32,116 nt of DNA from Acidobacteriota bacterium (GTDB lineage Bacteria; Acidobacteriota; Vicinamibacteria; Vicinamibacterales; UBA8438). Location: positions 4,176 through 36,291 of the forward strand of contig PBRZ01000008.1 of assembly GCA_002726085.1 (NCBI GenBank), written 5' to 3'. The notes beneath the pieces were generated by a model. That model worked only from the letters and a program-made list of their open reading frames with translations. It was not told the DNA's origin and made no database searches. Below, piece by piece: positions 17,274-29,241 of this stretch; position 1 is the stretch's first letter, and every line of letters starts with the position of its first letter. A program made the position numbers and the translations under genes.

Positions 17274-18083
17274 TCACCTGGAGGGCAGGCTGGTCTCGAA
17301 TTCCTGAGATTGCACGAGGTTCATGATGGCGACGCGGAACTGGCCACGATTGATCTCACGCAGATAGTCGTCGGCGCCGGCCGAGTCGGGGGCCCGATCC
17401 AGCAGCCCCGCGTAGAACGCCTCGAGGATCTCCGCTGGTTGCGTGCGCTGCCGGATCACGACGAATTCCCGGCTGTCGAGCATCGAGCCGACCTGGTTGT
17501 CGATCCGGCCCCGCTGGATCTCGGCGACAGCCGCCGCGCGCGCGCTCGGCTCGACCTCGCGCTGCAGGATCGCGCGGTACAAACGGTTGGCGATTTCCTC
17601 GGCCTGACGGCGCGTGTAGTTGGTCGCGCCGATGCCGGTAACCTCGAATTCCAGCTCGAACTCGAGATTCAGGTTGCCCGGCACATACACCAGCGCGCGG
17701 CAGCGTCCGCGACTCCGTCCGGCGCTGAACCGGAGGTTGCCCGACCCGGTGTCGGAGACCGAGACACGGCCGTCACACTCGCGGTCCAGCTCCACGCCGA
17801 GCTGAAACCGCTCGCGTGGAAAACGCCGGCCCCGTTGGTCGAACGGGTCGATCTCGATGGTGAAGCGCTCGCGTGGCCCAAGCTGGATCCGCCTGCCGCC
17901 CAGCGCGCGCAGGCGCTCGCCGTCCTTCCCGCCGGCCACCTCCAGCTCGACCACTACCGGCTCCCGCCACCCGTCGAACGGGCTCTGCGCATTGGCGTCT
18001 CGTGGGGCACCAGCGATGAGCATTCCACAGCTGGCGAGCCCAGCGAGACAGCGTGTCGCCGACCGCTCTGCGTGTGTCACCAT
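17274..18083 (-). CDS. Secreted protein with two DUF4214-type repeats
   Basis: The start at 18083 is chosen over the longer frame because AGGAG lies about 5 nt upstream (GAGGAGAGAC) and the signal peptide-like segment (GLASCGMLIAGAP, ending NAQ) follows directly. The mature N-terminal half (about 40-150) is beta-rich and unrecognised. The C-terminal half carries two related helical units, about 161-208 (EEIANRLYRAILQREVEPSA, then DSREF) and 218-262 (EILEAFYAGLLDRAPDSAGA, then SQEF), matching the DUF4214 pattern of LYRxxLxRxPDxxG...SxEF. DUF4214 is known from surface and RTX-linked proteins. 269 residues. The gene is leftmost of the divergent pair with the oxidoreductase. Function unknown. Confidence 0.75.
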   Translation of the reverse strand: MVTHAERSATRCLAGLASCGMLIAGAPRDANAQSPFDGWREPVVVELEVAGGKDGERLRALGGRRIQLGPRERFTIEIDPFDQRGRRFPRERFQLGVELDRECDGRVSVSDTGSGNLRFSAGRSRGRCRALVYVPGNLNLEFELEFEVTGIGATNYTRRQAEEIANRLYRAILQREVEPSARAAAVAEIQRGRIDNQVGSMLDSREFVVIRQRTQPAEILEAFYAGLLDRAPDSAGADDYLREINRGQFRVAIMNLVQSQEFETSLPSR

Positions 18084-18143
18084 GTCTCTCCTCGGACTAA
18101 GCGACAGGTTGCCGCAAGTCCCATCTTGGCATGATAACTCGGG

Positions 18144-18149
18144 TACAAT
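18144..18149 (+). promoter_or_regulatory. Candidate -10 box upstream of the medium-chain oxidoreductase
   Basis: TACAAT 74 nt before the ATG at 18223, in the divergent intergenic region. No convincing -35 at the usual spacing. Confidence 0.3.
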
Positions 18150-18180
18150 CGCCCGTCGTAGAGCGTGTTGAGCGCCCGTA

Positions 18181-18208
18181 GCCAGAAGCCAGAAGCCAGA
18201 AGCCAGAG
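18181..18208. repeat. Heptamer tandem repeat, four units
   Basis: GCCAGAA occurs three times in a row, followed by GCCAGAG, in the divergent intergenic region between the DUF4214 gene and the oxidoreductase. It ends 14 nt before the oxidoreductase start, so it occupies the 5' leader. Confidence 0.85.
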
Positions 18209-18222
18209 AGAGCAGAGTTCTC

Positions 18223-19263
18223 ATGTCTAACCTCACCAACCGTCAGGTCCTACTCAACGCCCACCCGGTCGGGTTTCCGGTCGACACCGACTTCAAAATG
18301 GTCGAGACCCCAGCTCCGGCGCCGGCCGACGGCGACCTGCTCATCCGGACGATCTACCTGTCGCTCGATCCCTACATGCGCGGCCGCATGAACCAGGGGC
18401 CCTCGTATGCCACGGGAGTAGAGATCGGCGACGTGATGACGGCGGGCACGGTGGGGCAGGTGGTCGCGTCGAAGAACGATAACTTCGCCGAAGGCGATTT
18501 CGTCCTCTGCGGAAACGGGTGGCAAGAATACGCAGTCTCGGACGGTCAGGGCGTCCGGAAGCTGGACCCGACTGTGGCCCCGATCTCGACGGCGGTCGGC
18601 GTGCTGGGCATGCCGGGGATGACCGCGTATGTCGGGCTCCTCGACGTCGGCGAGCTGAAGGACGGCGATAACGTCGTCGTGTCCGCGGCGTCGGGGGCCG
18701 TCGGGGCGGTGGTCGGTCAGATCGCGAAGATCAAGGGGCACCGGGTCGTCGGCGTGGCCGGTGTGCAGAAGAAATGCGACTACGTGACCGGCGAGCTAGG
18801 GTTCGACGCCTGTGTCAGTCATCGTAGCGAGACGCTGGCGGACGACCTGAAGGCGGCCTGCCCGGACGGCATCGACCTGTACTTCGAGAACGTCGGTGGC
18901 AAGGTGTTCGAGGCGGTTGTGCCGCTGCTCAACGACTTCGCACGGGTGCCGGTCTGTGGTCGCATCGCCAACTACAACATGACTGAGCCCCCGAGTGGAC
19001 CCAACCAGGTTCCCTCCCTGATGCAGCGCACACTGGTTCATCGTCTGATGATCCGTGGCTTCATCGTGTACGACCGCGCGCACCTGCAGGACGACTTTCT
19101 CCGGGAGGTCGGTGGGTGGATCCGGTCAGGCCAGCTGAAGTATCGCGAGGACATCGTCGAGGGGATCGACAACGCCGTCAGGACGTTCCAGGGGCTGCTG
19201 CGAGGCGAGAATTTCGGCAAGCAGCTCGTGCAGGTGTCCGACGACCCGACACGCCCTGCCTGA
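18223..19263 (+). CDS. Zinc-free medium-chain NADP-dependent oxidoreductase (PTGR/CurA-like)
   Basis: The 346-residue protein has the GroES-like N-terminal domain (LSLDPYMRGRMN) and a Rossmann domain with the nucleotide-binding stretch VSAASGAVGAVVGQ at 153-166. It lacks the Zn ligands of true alcohol dehydrogenases, placing it with leukotriene B4 12-hydroxydehydrogenase/curcumin-reductase-type enzymes that reduce alkenal or alkenone double bonds with NADPH. The heptamer repeat lies immediately upstream of its start. The stop TGA at 19261-19263 is followed after 9 nt by the transporter start, so the two genes form a likely operon. Substrate unknown; the pairing with a transporter hints at uptake and processing of one compound class, which is inference. 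Confidence 0.9.
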   Translation: MSNLTNRQVLLNAHPVGFPVDTDFKMVETPAPAPADGDLLIRTIYLSLDPYMRGRMNQGPSYATGVEIGDVMTAGTVGQVVASKNDNFAEGDFVLCGNGWQEYAVSDGQGVRKLDPTVAPISTAVGVLGMPGMTAYVGLLDVGELKDGDNVVVSAASGAVGAVVGQIAKIKGHRVVGVAGVQKKCDYVTGELGFDACVSHRSETLADDLKAACPDGIDLYFENVGGKVFEAVVPLLNDFARVPVCGRIANYNMTEPPSGPNQVPSLMQRTLVHRLMIRGFIVYDRAHLQDDFLREVGGWIRSGQLKYREDIVEGIDNAVRTFQGLLRGENFGKQLVQVSDDPTRPA

Positions 19264-19272
19264 CGCGGGAAC

Positions 19273-20637
19273 ATGACCGGGTCCCGCCCCTCGCGCTTCC
19301 CCGATTCCCTGGTCCTGATCTTCGGGTTGATCCTGCTGGCGCAGGTGGCGACCTACGTGCTGCCGGCCGGGGAGTTCGAGCGCGAGGGCCGACAGGTGGT
19401 TCGTGGCTCCTATCACGCCGTCGAGGCGGCGCCGCTGCCGGTCTTCACCTTCCTGACCGCAATTCCCGCGGGGCTGGCCGACGCCGCCGACATCATCTTC
19501 TTCATCTTCATCGTCGGCGGAGTGTTTGGCGTTCTGCGGTCGACCGGAGCGATCGACGCGCTGATCGGCCTTGCCATTCACCGCCTGGGCGGGCGACCGG
19601 TGCTACTGGTGGGCGGCATGGTGACCCTGTTTGCCCTCGGGTCCTCGACGGTCGGCATGGCCGAGGAGTACATGCCGTTCGTTCCGCTGCTGGTCACGAT
19701 GTGTCTGGCCCTCGAGATGGACGCGGTGGTGGCGCTCGGCATCATCTACGTCGGTGCCGGCATCGGCTACGCGTGTGCGGCGCTCAACCCGTTCACGGTG
19801 TTGATCGGACAAACCATCGCCGGGCTGGAGCTGACCTCTGGGCAGGGGGTCCGCTGGCTGCTGCTGGCGGTCTGTCTGGTCGTGGGTGTGGACCACATCC
19901 TGCGCTACATGCGGCGCCTGCAGGCAGACCCCGACAGCAGCCTGGTGAGTGACGTCTCCTACACAGACGGCTTCGACGTGCCGGAGGACGTGCGGATCAC
20001 ACCGGCGCGCATGGCGGTGGTCGCCGTGTTTGCCGCCGGGGTGGGGTTGTTCGTCTACGGGGTCGGCGCGCGCGAGTGGTATCTAACCGAGTTGACCGCG
20101 GTATTCCTGGGCATCGCGCTCGTGGCCGCCGTGGTGGCCCGGCTCTCCCCGAACCGTGTCGCTGGGGCGTTCTACATCGGTGCCGCCGAGCTGACGACCA
20201 CCGCCATCATCGTCGGGTTCGCTCGCACCATCCAGGTGGTGCTGACCGAAGGGCAGGTCATCGACACCGTCATCAACGGACTGGCCACACCCCTCCAGGA
20301 TTTCCCCGGACACGTGGCGGCAGTCGGCATGCTCGCGGTCCAGACCCTGTGCAACCTGTTCATCCCGTCCGGGTCCGGTCAGGCCTACGTGACGATGCCG
20401 ATCATGGCGCCGCTCGCCGATCTGACCGGCATCACACGGCAGACCGCGGTGCTCGCCTATCAGTTCGGCGACGGCTTCACCAACATGGCGGTCCCGACCA
20501 ACGCGCTGCTGATGGGCATGCTCGCCCTGGCCCGCATTCCGTATCAACGCTGGCTGCGCTTCGTCGGTCCGCTGCTGCTGAAGCTCTACGTGGTGGCGAT
20601 CCTGGCGCTGATCATCGCCGTGCAGCTGAAGTACTGA
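19273..20637 (+). CDS. YfcC-family membrane transporter (C4-dicarboxylate/basic amino acid antiporter-like)
   Basis: The 454-residue protein is very hydrophobic, with about 10-12 transmembrane helices. Text such as FPDSLVLIFGLILLAQVATYVLPAGEFE, ALGSSTVGMAEEYMPFVPLL and FIPSGSGQAYVTMPIMAPL (a re-entrant-loop-like SGSGQA motif) fits the YfcC/DcuC-like family (COG1288), predicted to move C4-dicarboxylates, arginine/ornithine or related metabolites. The start follows CGGGAAC, a weak site, 9 nt after the oxidoreductase stop; coupling is plausible. A stem-loop CTCGAC/GTCGAG (20639-20664) follows but lacks a T run. Substrate cannot be assigned from sequence. Confidence 0.82.
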   Translation: MTGSRPSRFPDSLVLIFGLILLAQVATYVLPAGEFEREGRQVVRGSYHAVEAAPLPVFTFLTAIPAGLADAADIIFFIFIVGGVFGVLRSTGAIDALIGLAIHRLGGRPVLLVGGMVTLFALGSSTVGMAEEYMPFVPLLVTMCLALEMDAVVALGIIYVGAGIGYACAALNPFTVLIGQTIAGLELTSGQGVRWLLLAVCLVVGVDHILRYMRRLQADPDSSLVSDVSYTDGFDVPEDVRITPARMAVVAVFAAGVGLFVYGVGAREWYLTELTAVFLGIALVAAVVARLSPNRVAGAFYIGAAELTTTAIIVGFARTIQVVLTEGQVIDTVINGLATPLQDFPGHVAAVGMLAVQTLCNLFIPSGSGQAYVTMPIMAPLADLTGITRQTAVLAYQFGDGFTNMAVPTNALLMGMLALARIPYQRWLRFVGPLLLKLYVVAILALIIAVQLKY

Positions 20638-20832
20638 GCTCGACGCGACCACGGCGGTGTCGAGAATCGATTCGGCAACCGGCTGCGTCCAATGGGGCAG
20701 GAGTAGGAAGATTCTATCCGAGGTCGGCTGCATGGCGCGCGGAGGCTCGCCCGGGGTGGGGCAGATTACTTGTCGGGCGTCCAGGGGACGCTCAGACTCG
20801 ATAATGGCTCGCTATTCTCGGCTTGCCGCTAC

Positions 20833-20838
20833 TACAAT
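20833..20838 (+). promoter_or_regulatory. Candidate -10 box of the TlpA-like gene
   Basis: TACAAT 73 nt before the ATG at 20911, in the 273-bp gap after the transporter. No good -35 was found. Confidence 0.3.
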
Positions 20839-20910
20839 CCCGAGGTTAGGGCCGTTTCGGTCCGCCGGGCGGCTGACGCCCGGCAGTGGGACACCACATT
20901 GGAGACGTTG

Positions 20911-21747
20911 ATGACATTTCGCAGGCTGTCGCGGGTCGGTGCCTTCGCGCTGTCGGTCGGGTTCGCAATCGGATGCGGCGCCTCGGACGAGCCGGGTCAG
21001 ACCACGGCCGGACCGGCGCCAGAACCGGTCTATGACGCCGACGTGCGCCCCGCCACCATCGAGCTCGTGGCCGACCCCACGTCGTTGCCCGCGCTGAGCA
21101 TGCGGGACCTCGACGGCCGGACGATCACATCCGACGACCTGCGCGGCAAGGTGACCCTGGTGAACTTCTGGGCGACCTGGTGCGGTCCGTGCCGCGCGGA
21201 GATTCCGGACCTCATCAAGCTGCAGGCGCGCTACCCGGAGCATCTCCAGGTCATCGGTGTGTCGGCGGATGAAGGCCCGATCCAGGTCGTCGAGGACTTC
21301 GCGACCGAGTACGGTATCAACTATCCGATCGTAATGGCCACGCCCGAGCTGAGCGGGGCCTTTCCCGGCGTCATGGCGCTGCCCACCTCGTTCGTCGTCG
21401 ACCCGGAGGGGCGCGTCGTGCAGACCCATGTCGGGCTCATCAACCCTGGGGTCCTCGAGCAGGAAACGCGTTTCCTGGCGGCGCTCGATCCGAGTATCAC
21501 CGTCGACCTCGTCGACGAGGACCTGCATGGCCGTCTGGTCAACGCCGCGCAGGCAACCGAAATTCCAGGTCTGGATCTGACAGTCCTTACCCCCGAACAG
21601 CGGACGACCGCCTTGCAGCGACTGAACGAGGAGGGGTGCAGCTGCGGCTGTCAATTGACCCTGGCGCAGTGCCGGATCAACGATTCGTCGTGCGGGTTCA
21701 GCCTGCCACTCGCCGAGCAGCTCGTCGCCGAGATCGTTGGGGAGTGA
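20911..21747 (+). CDS. TlpA/ResA-like thioredoxin-fold lipoprotein with a C-terminal CcmH-like Cys cluster
   Basis: The start is the ATG at 20911 with GGAG 6 nt upstream; a longer frame from 20770 is rejected because the lipoprotein signal (GFAIGC, lipid Cys at 22) begins only here. 278 residues. The thioredoxin domain (about 60-190) has NFWATWCGPC with active-site C91 and C94, and cis-Pro at 158 (MALPTS). After a linker, residues 240-275 read GCSCGCQLTLAQC, then CGFSLPLAEQLVAEI, with C243, C245, C247, C254 and C261. That cluster resembles the Cys-rich motif of CcmH/NrfF-type cytochrome c maturation proteins from memory (C-x-C-G-C...C...C-x-x-S). It suggests a combined thiol-disulfide relay, periplasmic and membrane-anchored, perhaps for apocytochrome or metal-site reduction. 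The role is inferred. A convergent terminator follows. Confidence 0.82.
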   Translation: MTFRRLSRVGAFALSVGFAIGCGASDEPGQTTAGPAPEPVYDADVRPATIELVADPTSLPALSMRDLDGRTITSDDLRGKVTLVNFWATWCGPCRAEIPDLIKLQARYPEHLQVIGVSADEGPIQVVEDFATEYGINYPIVMATPELSGAFPGVMALPTSFVVDPEGRVVQTHVGLINPGVLEQETRFLAALDPSITVDLVDEDLHGRLVNAAQATEIPGLDLTVLTPEQRTTALQRLNEEGCSCGCQLTLAQCRINDSSCGFSLPLAEQLVAEIVGE

Positions 21748-21789
21748 CGAGCGTCCGGTCCTGACGCCCGTGCTTGGCCAGGACCAGCC

Positions 21790-21824
21790 CCGAGGCTTCG
21801 GGCCACGGCCTTCAGGCTTCGGCC
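21790..21824. repeat. Heptamer tandem repeat, five imperfect units, minus orientation
   Basis: Read on the minus strand the units are GGCCGAA, GCCTGAA, GGCCGTG, GCCCGAA and GCCTCGG. It follows the TlpA-like gene and precedes a bidirectional terminator. The unit consensus matches the repeat at 14140 on the plus strand. Confidence 0.7.
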
Positions 21825-21844
21825 GCGCGGTGACCCAGAAAAAC

Positions 21845-21879
21845 AACGGCCGCGTTCCGTGACAGGAAGCGCGGCCGTT
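21845..21879. terminator. Bidirectional terminator between the TlpA-like gene and the RND pump gene
   Basis: AACGGCCGCGTTCC (21845-21858) pairs with GGAAGCGCGGCCGTT (21865-21879) with one bulged G and a 6-nt loop. On the minus strand a T-rich TTGTTTTT follows the stem, serving the RND operon; on the plus strand only a short T run follows. It lies in the convergent gap. Confidence 0.75.
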
Positions 21880-22003
21880 TGGTGTACGTCGCGGCCGGTC
21901 TGTTTGTAGGGCCGTACTGAAGTGTCGACGGCGTCTGACACTCCTGGCTCCCACCGCCGGAGCGCCTGAAGCCCAGACTACCGCCCGACCAGCCACGCCG
22001 CTG

Positions 22004-25233
<3,230 letters not shown>

Positions 25234-25237
<4 letters not shown>

Positions 25238-27765
25238 GCTCTCACCTTGGACGCGACCGTCATCAGAGCACGGTCTTGCCGGTATGGAATGACGCGCGCG
25301 CTACGCGCTTCGAGTGCAGCGCGTAGGGTCGAGAGGGCCTCGGTCAGCAGATCGGGCAGCTCGTCGAGCGTCCCGTCGACCTTGACCGTCTGCACCAGCT
25401 CGCCGGTGGCGACGTCGAGCAGGCGCGCCGTGATCCGGAGCCGGCCACCGACATGCTGATACCCGCCGCTGATGAGCCAGGCGGCGCTCTGTCCGGCCGC
25501 CGACTCGAGAGCCACCCCTTCGTCTGGTTCGTCGAGCCGAACAACCGACACGCCGTCAAGCTGCCGCAGGCCGTCGGCCATCGCCGACGCCATGTCTCCG
25601 CCGAGCCTGTCGTCGGCCGGATTGCGCGTGATGTTGGCGAATGGCACGACCATGACGCTTCGTCGCCGCTCCAGGTCGGTCCGGGGGACAGGGTCTCGTT
25701 CGGCGACAGTCCGCGGCGCGGCGCTTGCGTCACCGAGCTCGGCCCTGACGGCTGCCACCACGTTGCTGGTCAGTGTCTCGAGCTCACCGACCGCGCCGTC
25801 CATCTTGAACGAGCGCACCAGCGTGCCACCAGCCACTTCGAGCACTCGCGCAGTGACACGAAGCCGATCGCCACTTCGCTGATACCCGCCACCGACGAGC
25901 CACTGGGCGTTGCGCGCCTCAGCGGTCTCGAGCGCGAGAGCCTCGTCGTCGGTCGTGAGCGTCACGACCCGCCCGGCGTCGGTGTCGGCGAGCGCGGTCC
26001 GTAGCGCCGACGTCATGTCGCCGCCGATCCAGTCATCGGCTGCGTTGCGCGACACGTTGGAGAACGGCAGCACAGCGATCCCCCCGGTTGTCGCGGCCGT
26101 ATCGGTCGGTCGGTCGGCCGCCGGCGCGGCGTCGGGCGCTGTGCGTGGTGCCGCCGCTGGAGCCGCACCGCGGCCCGCGCGCCCTCGTCCGCCGCGCGCC
26201 CCCCGTTCTCTACGGGCGGCGCGACCGCCGCCTGCCGAAGCTCCGGCCGCTCCCGCATCCGCACGGCGAGCTCGGGAGGCATCTTCCACCGCTTCCACCG
26301 CTTCCACCGCGCGGGGGGGCGCCAGCGAGGAGTTTGAAGCCGCTGGTCGAGGCGGCGGTGCAGGAGGCGACGCGCTGGTCACCGGATTCAATGACTCGAT
26401 CTGACGACGCAGCGCGGCAATCTGCTCCTCACGGCTCAGGGTCGGGTCGATGTCGAACTCCGGAGCGGCCCGCTCGCTGGTCGCTCGCTGTTGCTCAGTG
26501 TCGGGAACCGGGTCGGGTTCCGGCGCTGAGGGGGCAGGCGGCGGAGGAGCCTGCGCGTTGCTGGTCATCGCGGTCGCGCGCGCCACCCGGAGGCCGTCGT
26601 CCAGCACGCTCACCACCATGCCCTCGGTCACCGCGTCGAGCGCCGAGACCGAGACCCGCTCTCCTTCGGCGAGCCCGCTCCGTATCAGCACTTCCTCGCG
26701 GGTCGACCGCAGAACCTCCACCTGGCGGTATCGCAGGCGGCTGGAGTCGTCGACGACCAGCACTTGATCGCGCCCACGCAGTGCCGCCCAGGGCAGCACG
26801 ACGACGTCGGTCACGGTCCGTCCCTCGATCTCCGCTTCCACGAACATCCCGGCCGCCAGCGGGGGGCGCGATGGGTTGCTGCCGGGCGCATACGGGTCAC
26901 GCACTTCGGCAACAACGTGCACCATCCGGCTCACCGGGTCGATTTCGCTCTCGGTCCGGACGACACGGCCCTGCCACGTGTGCCGGCGACCGGCGAAGTC
27001 GGCCGACAGCGTGACCGGGGGACCGGTTTGTCGCCCGCCGCCTCGGTAGGACAGCGGAACGTCGACATATGCCAGTTCTTCGTCCGGCAGCGGCAGTCTG
27101 ATCTCCGCCGAGTCGACCGCATAGATCCCCGCAAGGCGGTCGCCCTTGCTGACGAACTGGCCGATATCGACCTCCTTGCTCTGGACACGACCCGCATACG
27201 GCGCCTTGATTTCAGCGCGCTCGAGGTCTCGCGCTCCACGGTCGAGCGCCGCCTCCGCGGCGGCGACGGCGGCCCGGGCTTCCTGGACCTGTGGCTGGCG
27301 AAGCGTCAAAGCGCTCGGGTCGCCGCGGCCGAGCTCCTCCCATTCGCGGCGGGCCACCGCGGCCTCCGCTTCCTCCTGGGCGAGTCGGAGCTCGGCCTGC
27401 GCGAGTTGGGAGCGTGCCGTAATGACCGCCTGCTGGTAGTCGTACGGGTCGATCTTCAGCAGCACGTCTCCGGCTTCGAAGAAGCCACCGACTGCGAACG
27501 ACTGCGCCACCTCGGTGATCGGACCCGAGATCTCGGGCACCAGCTGACTCGAGGTGCGTGGCTGCACGGTGCCCTGACTGGTGACCATCAGGCCAACCGA
27601 TTGGAACTCCACGCGTTGGACGCGCACGCTCGGAGGCTCGAACGGCGGGGCCTGGGTCTCGACCGCCGGTCGGTTCAGATACATGAGGTAGGCCGCCAGG
27701 CTGGCGCCACCCAGCAGGACGACCGGCAACAGGAACCGCAGGATGCGAAGAGAAAGACGTGACAT
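25234..27765 (-). CDS. RND periplasmic adaptor fused to two TolB-N-terminal-like domains
   Basis: The adaptor (about residues 1-397) has a membrane helix, lipoyl/hairpin text (QGTVQPRTSSQLVPEISGP, APYAGRVQSKEVDIGQFVSKGD), an alpha-helical hairpin (about 110-185) and beta-barrel parts, typical of HlyD/AcrA-like adaptors. A Pro/Ala/Arg/Gly linker spans about 400-560. Two tandem domains follow, 562-678 and 702-820, each opening with V(L/V)PF.N..RN..DD..GGDM and closing with GGYQ...LR(V/I)TAR. This pattern matches the TolB-like (COG5616) domain usually seen fused to adenylate cyclases and TPR proteins. 843 residues, twice the usual size. The start could instead be the GTG at 27774. Overlaps the pump gene by 4 bp. 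The function of the extra domains is unknown. Confidence 0.88.
26283..26309. repeat. 9-bp tandem repeat in the adaptor linker
   Basis: CTTCCACCG occurs three times in a row with no change, encoding the AVEAVEAVE stretch in the linker on the minus strand. It marks low-complexity slippage between adaptor and TolB-like domains. Confidence 0.85.
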
Positions 27766-27792
27766 CGATTGCACTCGTCTGAAGGCTAAGGC

Positions 27793-27806
27793 CTGTTGAC
27801 TGTTGA
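27793..27806. repeat. Two-unit 7-bp repeat between outer membrane factor and adaptor genes
   Basis: CTGTTGA occurs twice in tandem in the 39-48 bp gap between the two operon genes. The unit sequence differs from the GCCNGAA type, only the period is shared. Confidence 0.45.
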
Positions 27807-27813
27807 CGGATTG

Positions 27814-29241
27814 CTAGGGCTGAGAAACGGTGACTGGCGCCGCGAGCTCGTCGAACCCGCCGCCGAGTGCCAGATACAGATCCACCCGGTTTTCGAGCCG
27901 CTGGCGGCGCGCGGCAATCAGGTCACCCTCGGCCTGCAGCGCCAGCCGCTGGGATTCGAGCACCGTGATGTAGTCGTCGAGTCCGGTGCGATATCGGTCT
28001 TCGGCCAGGTCTTCGGCGGCGCGCGATTGTTCTACCGAGGTCTCGAGGTGGCGCTCGCGATCGGCCAGAAACTCCTCGGCCGCCAGCGCGGTCTCCACCT
28101 CGGCATATGCGTTGAGCGCCGTGTTCGCGTAGGTTGCCAGCTCTTCGGCCGCTCGTGCCTCAGCGCGGTCGACGCCGGCGCGCAGACGTCCCCCCTGGAA
28201 CACAGGCTGGAGCAGGTTGCCCAAAAGACTCCAGACACCAAAGTCGCCGTCGACCAGGTCGGCGAGTGCGCTCGTGGCGGTGCCGGTGTTGCCGGTCAGG
28301 CTGAGTCTGGGGTACAGCTCTGTTCGTGCGACATGCAAGCGCTGGCTGGCCGCCGCGATTCGGCGTTCGGCCGCGACCAAATCCGGGCGCCGGCTGACCA
28401 GGTCGGCCGGGAGCCCCCCGGGGATCGCAGGTGGCGTGTCGGGCAGCGTCGAGGGCGTCGACCGGGCACCAGAGGCGTATCGACCCAGCAAGACGTCGAG
28501 CTGTCGTGTCGTCGCGTCCAGCTGCTGACGGCGCTGCGCCCGCAGTGCCTCGGCGTTGGCGAGGTTCGACAACGACAGTCGCACATCGAGCGCCGGGCGC
28601 AGCCCCTGCTCGAAGCGTCCTCGGACCTGATCGGACGAGGTGCTGAAGCTGGCGACGCTCGCCTCGGCCAGCCGCAACTGCTGCTCAGCTTCGGCGATGG
28701 CGAACCAGGTTTTCACCGTCTGGCCGGTGATGGAGAGCTGTGCGCCACGCAGGTCGGCCGCGCGGGACTGGAGGTCGGCCAGGGCGGCGCGCGCACCGGA
28801 CCGCAGCCGGCCCCAGAGGTCCGCTTCCCAGGTGGTGTCGACCGAGACGCCGTAGTTGGTGAACACGGTGCTCAACACCTGATTCTCGCTACCTGGAATC
28901 GGAAAGCCGATGAAGTTCTGTTTCCGCCGTGAACCGTTCAGCCCGGCCTGGACGGTCGGCTGGAGGTCCGCGGCGGCGATTCGAGAGTCGGCGGCCGCCT
29001 GCTCCAGACGCGCGGCGGCGGCTTGCAGGTCGTAGTTCTCCTCGAGTGCGGCGAGCACTACATCATCCAACGCGGCGTCGCCGAAATCTCTCCACCACCC
29101 GAAGTCAGGCGCATCGCCGGTGTCGGTGCGCGCCGTCCAGCTCTCTGGCGTCGCCACGTCGAGCGACGGAGGGGCGACCGGCGGCGCCGTGGCGCAACCG
29201 GCGACGAGCGCTGCGATTCCGATCCAGACGCCACGGGTCAT
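27814..29241 (-). CDS. Outer membrane efflux lipoprotein (TolC/OprM/NodT family)
   Basis: The 475-residue protein starts with a lipoprotein signal (MTRGVWIGIAALVAGCATAP, lipobox VAGC, lipid Cys at 16). Two copies of the outer membrane efflux protein repeat follow, with family text GLPADLVSRRPDLVAAERRI, then ARTELYPRLSLTGNTG and RYRTGLDDYITVLESQRLAL. The protein forms the trimeric channel across the outer membrane for the tripartite pump. It overlaps the TetR gene by 4 bp (ATGA) and precedes the adaptor, so all four genes probably form one transcript. Length and motifs match NodT-type factors. Confidence 0.94.
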   Translation of the reverse strand: MTRGVWIGIAALVAGCATAPPVAPPSLDVATPESWTARTDTGDAPDFGWWRDFGDAALDDVVLAALEENYDLQAAAARLEQAAADSRIAAADLQPTVQAGLNGSRRKQNFIGFPIPGSENQVLSTVFTNYGVSVDTTWEADLWGRLRSGARAALADLQSRAADLRGAQLSITGQTVKTWFAIAEAEQQLRLAEASVASFSTSSDQVRGRFEQGLRPALDVRLSLSNLANAEALRAQRRQQLDATTRQLDVLLGRYASGARSTPSTLPDTPPAIPGGLPADLVSRRPDLVAAERRIAAASQRLHVARTELYPRLSLTGNTGTATSALADLVDGDFGVWSLLGNLLQPVFQGGRLRAGVDRAEARAAEELATYANTALNAYAEVETALAAEEFLADRERHLETSVEQSRAAEDLAEDRYRTGLDDYITVLESQRLALQAEGDLIAARRQRLENRVDLYLALGGGFDELAAPVTVSQP

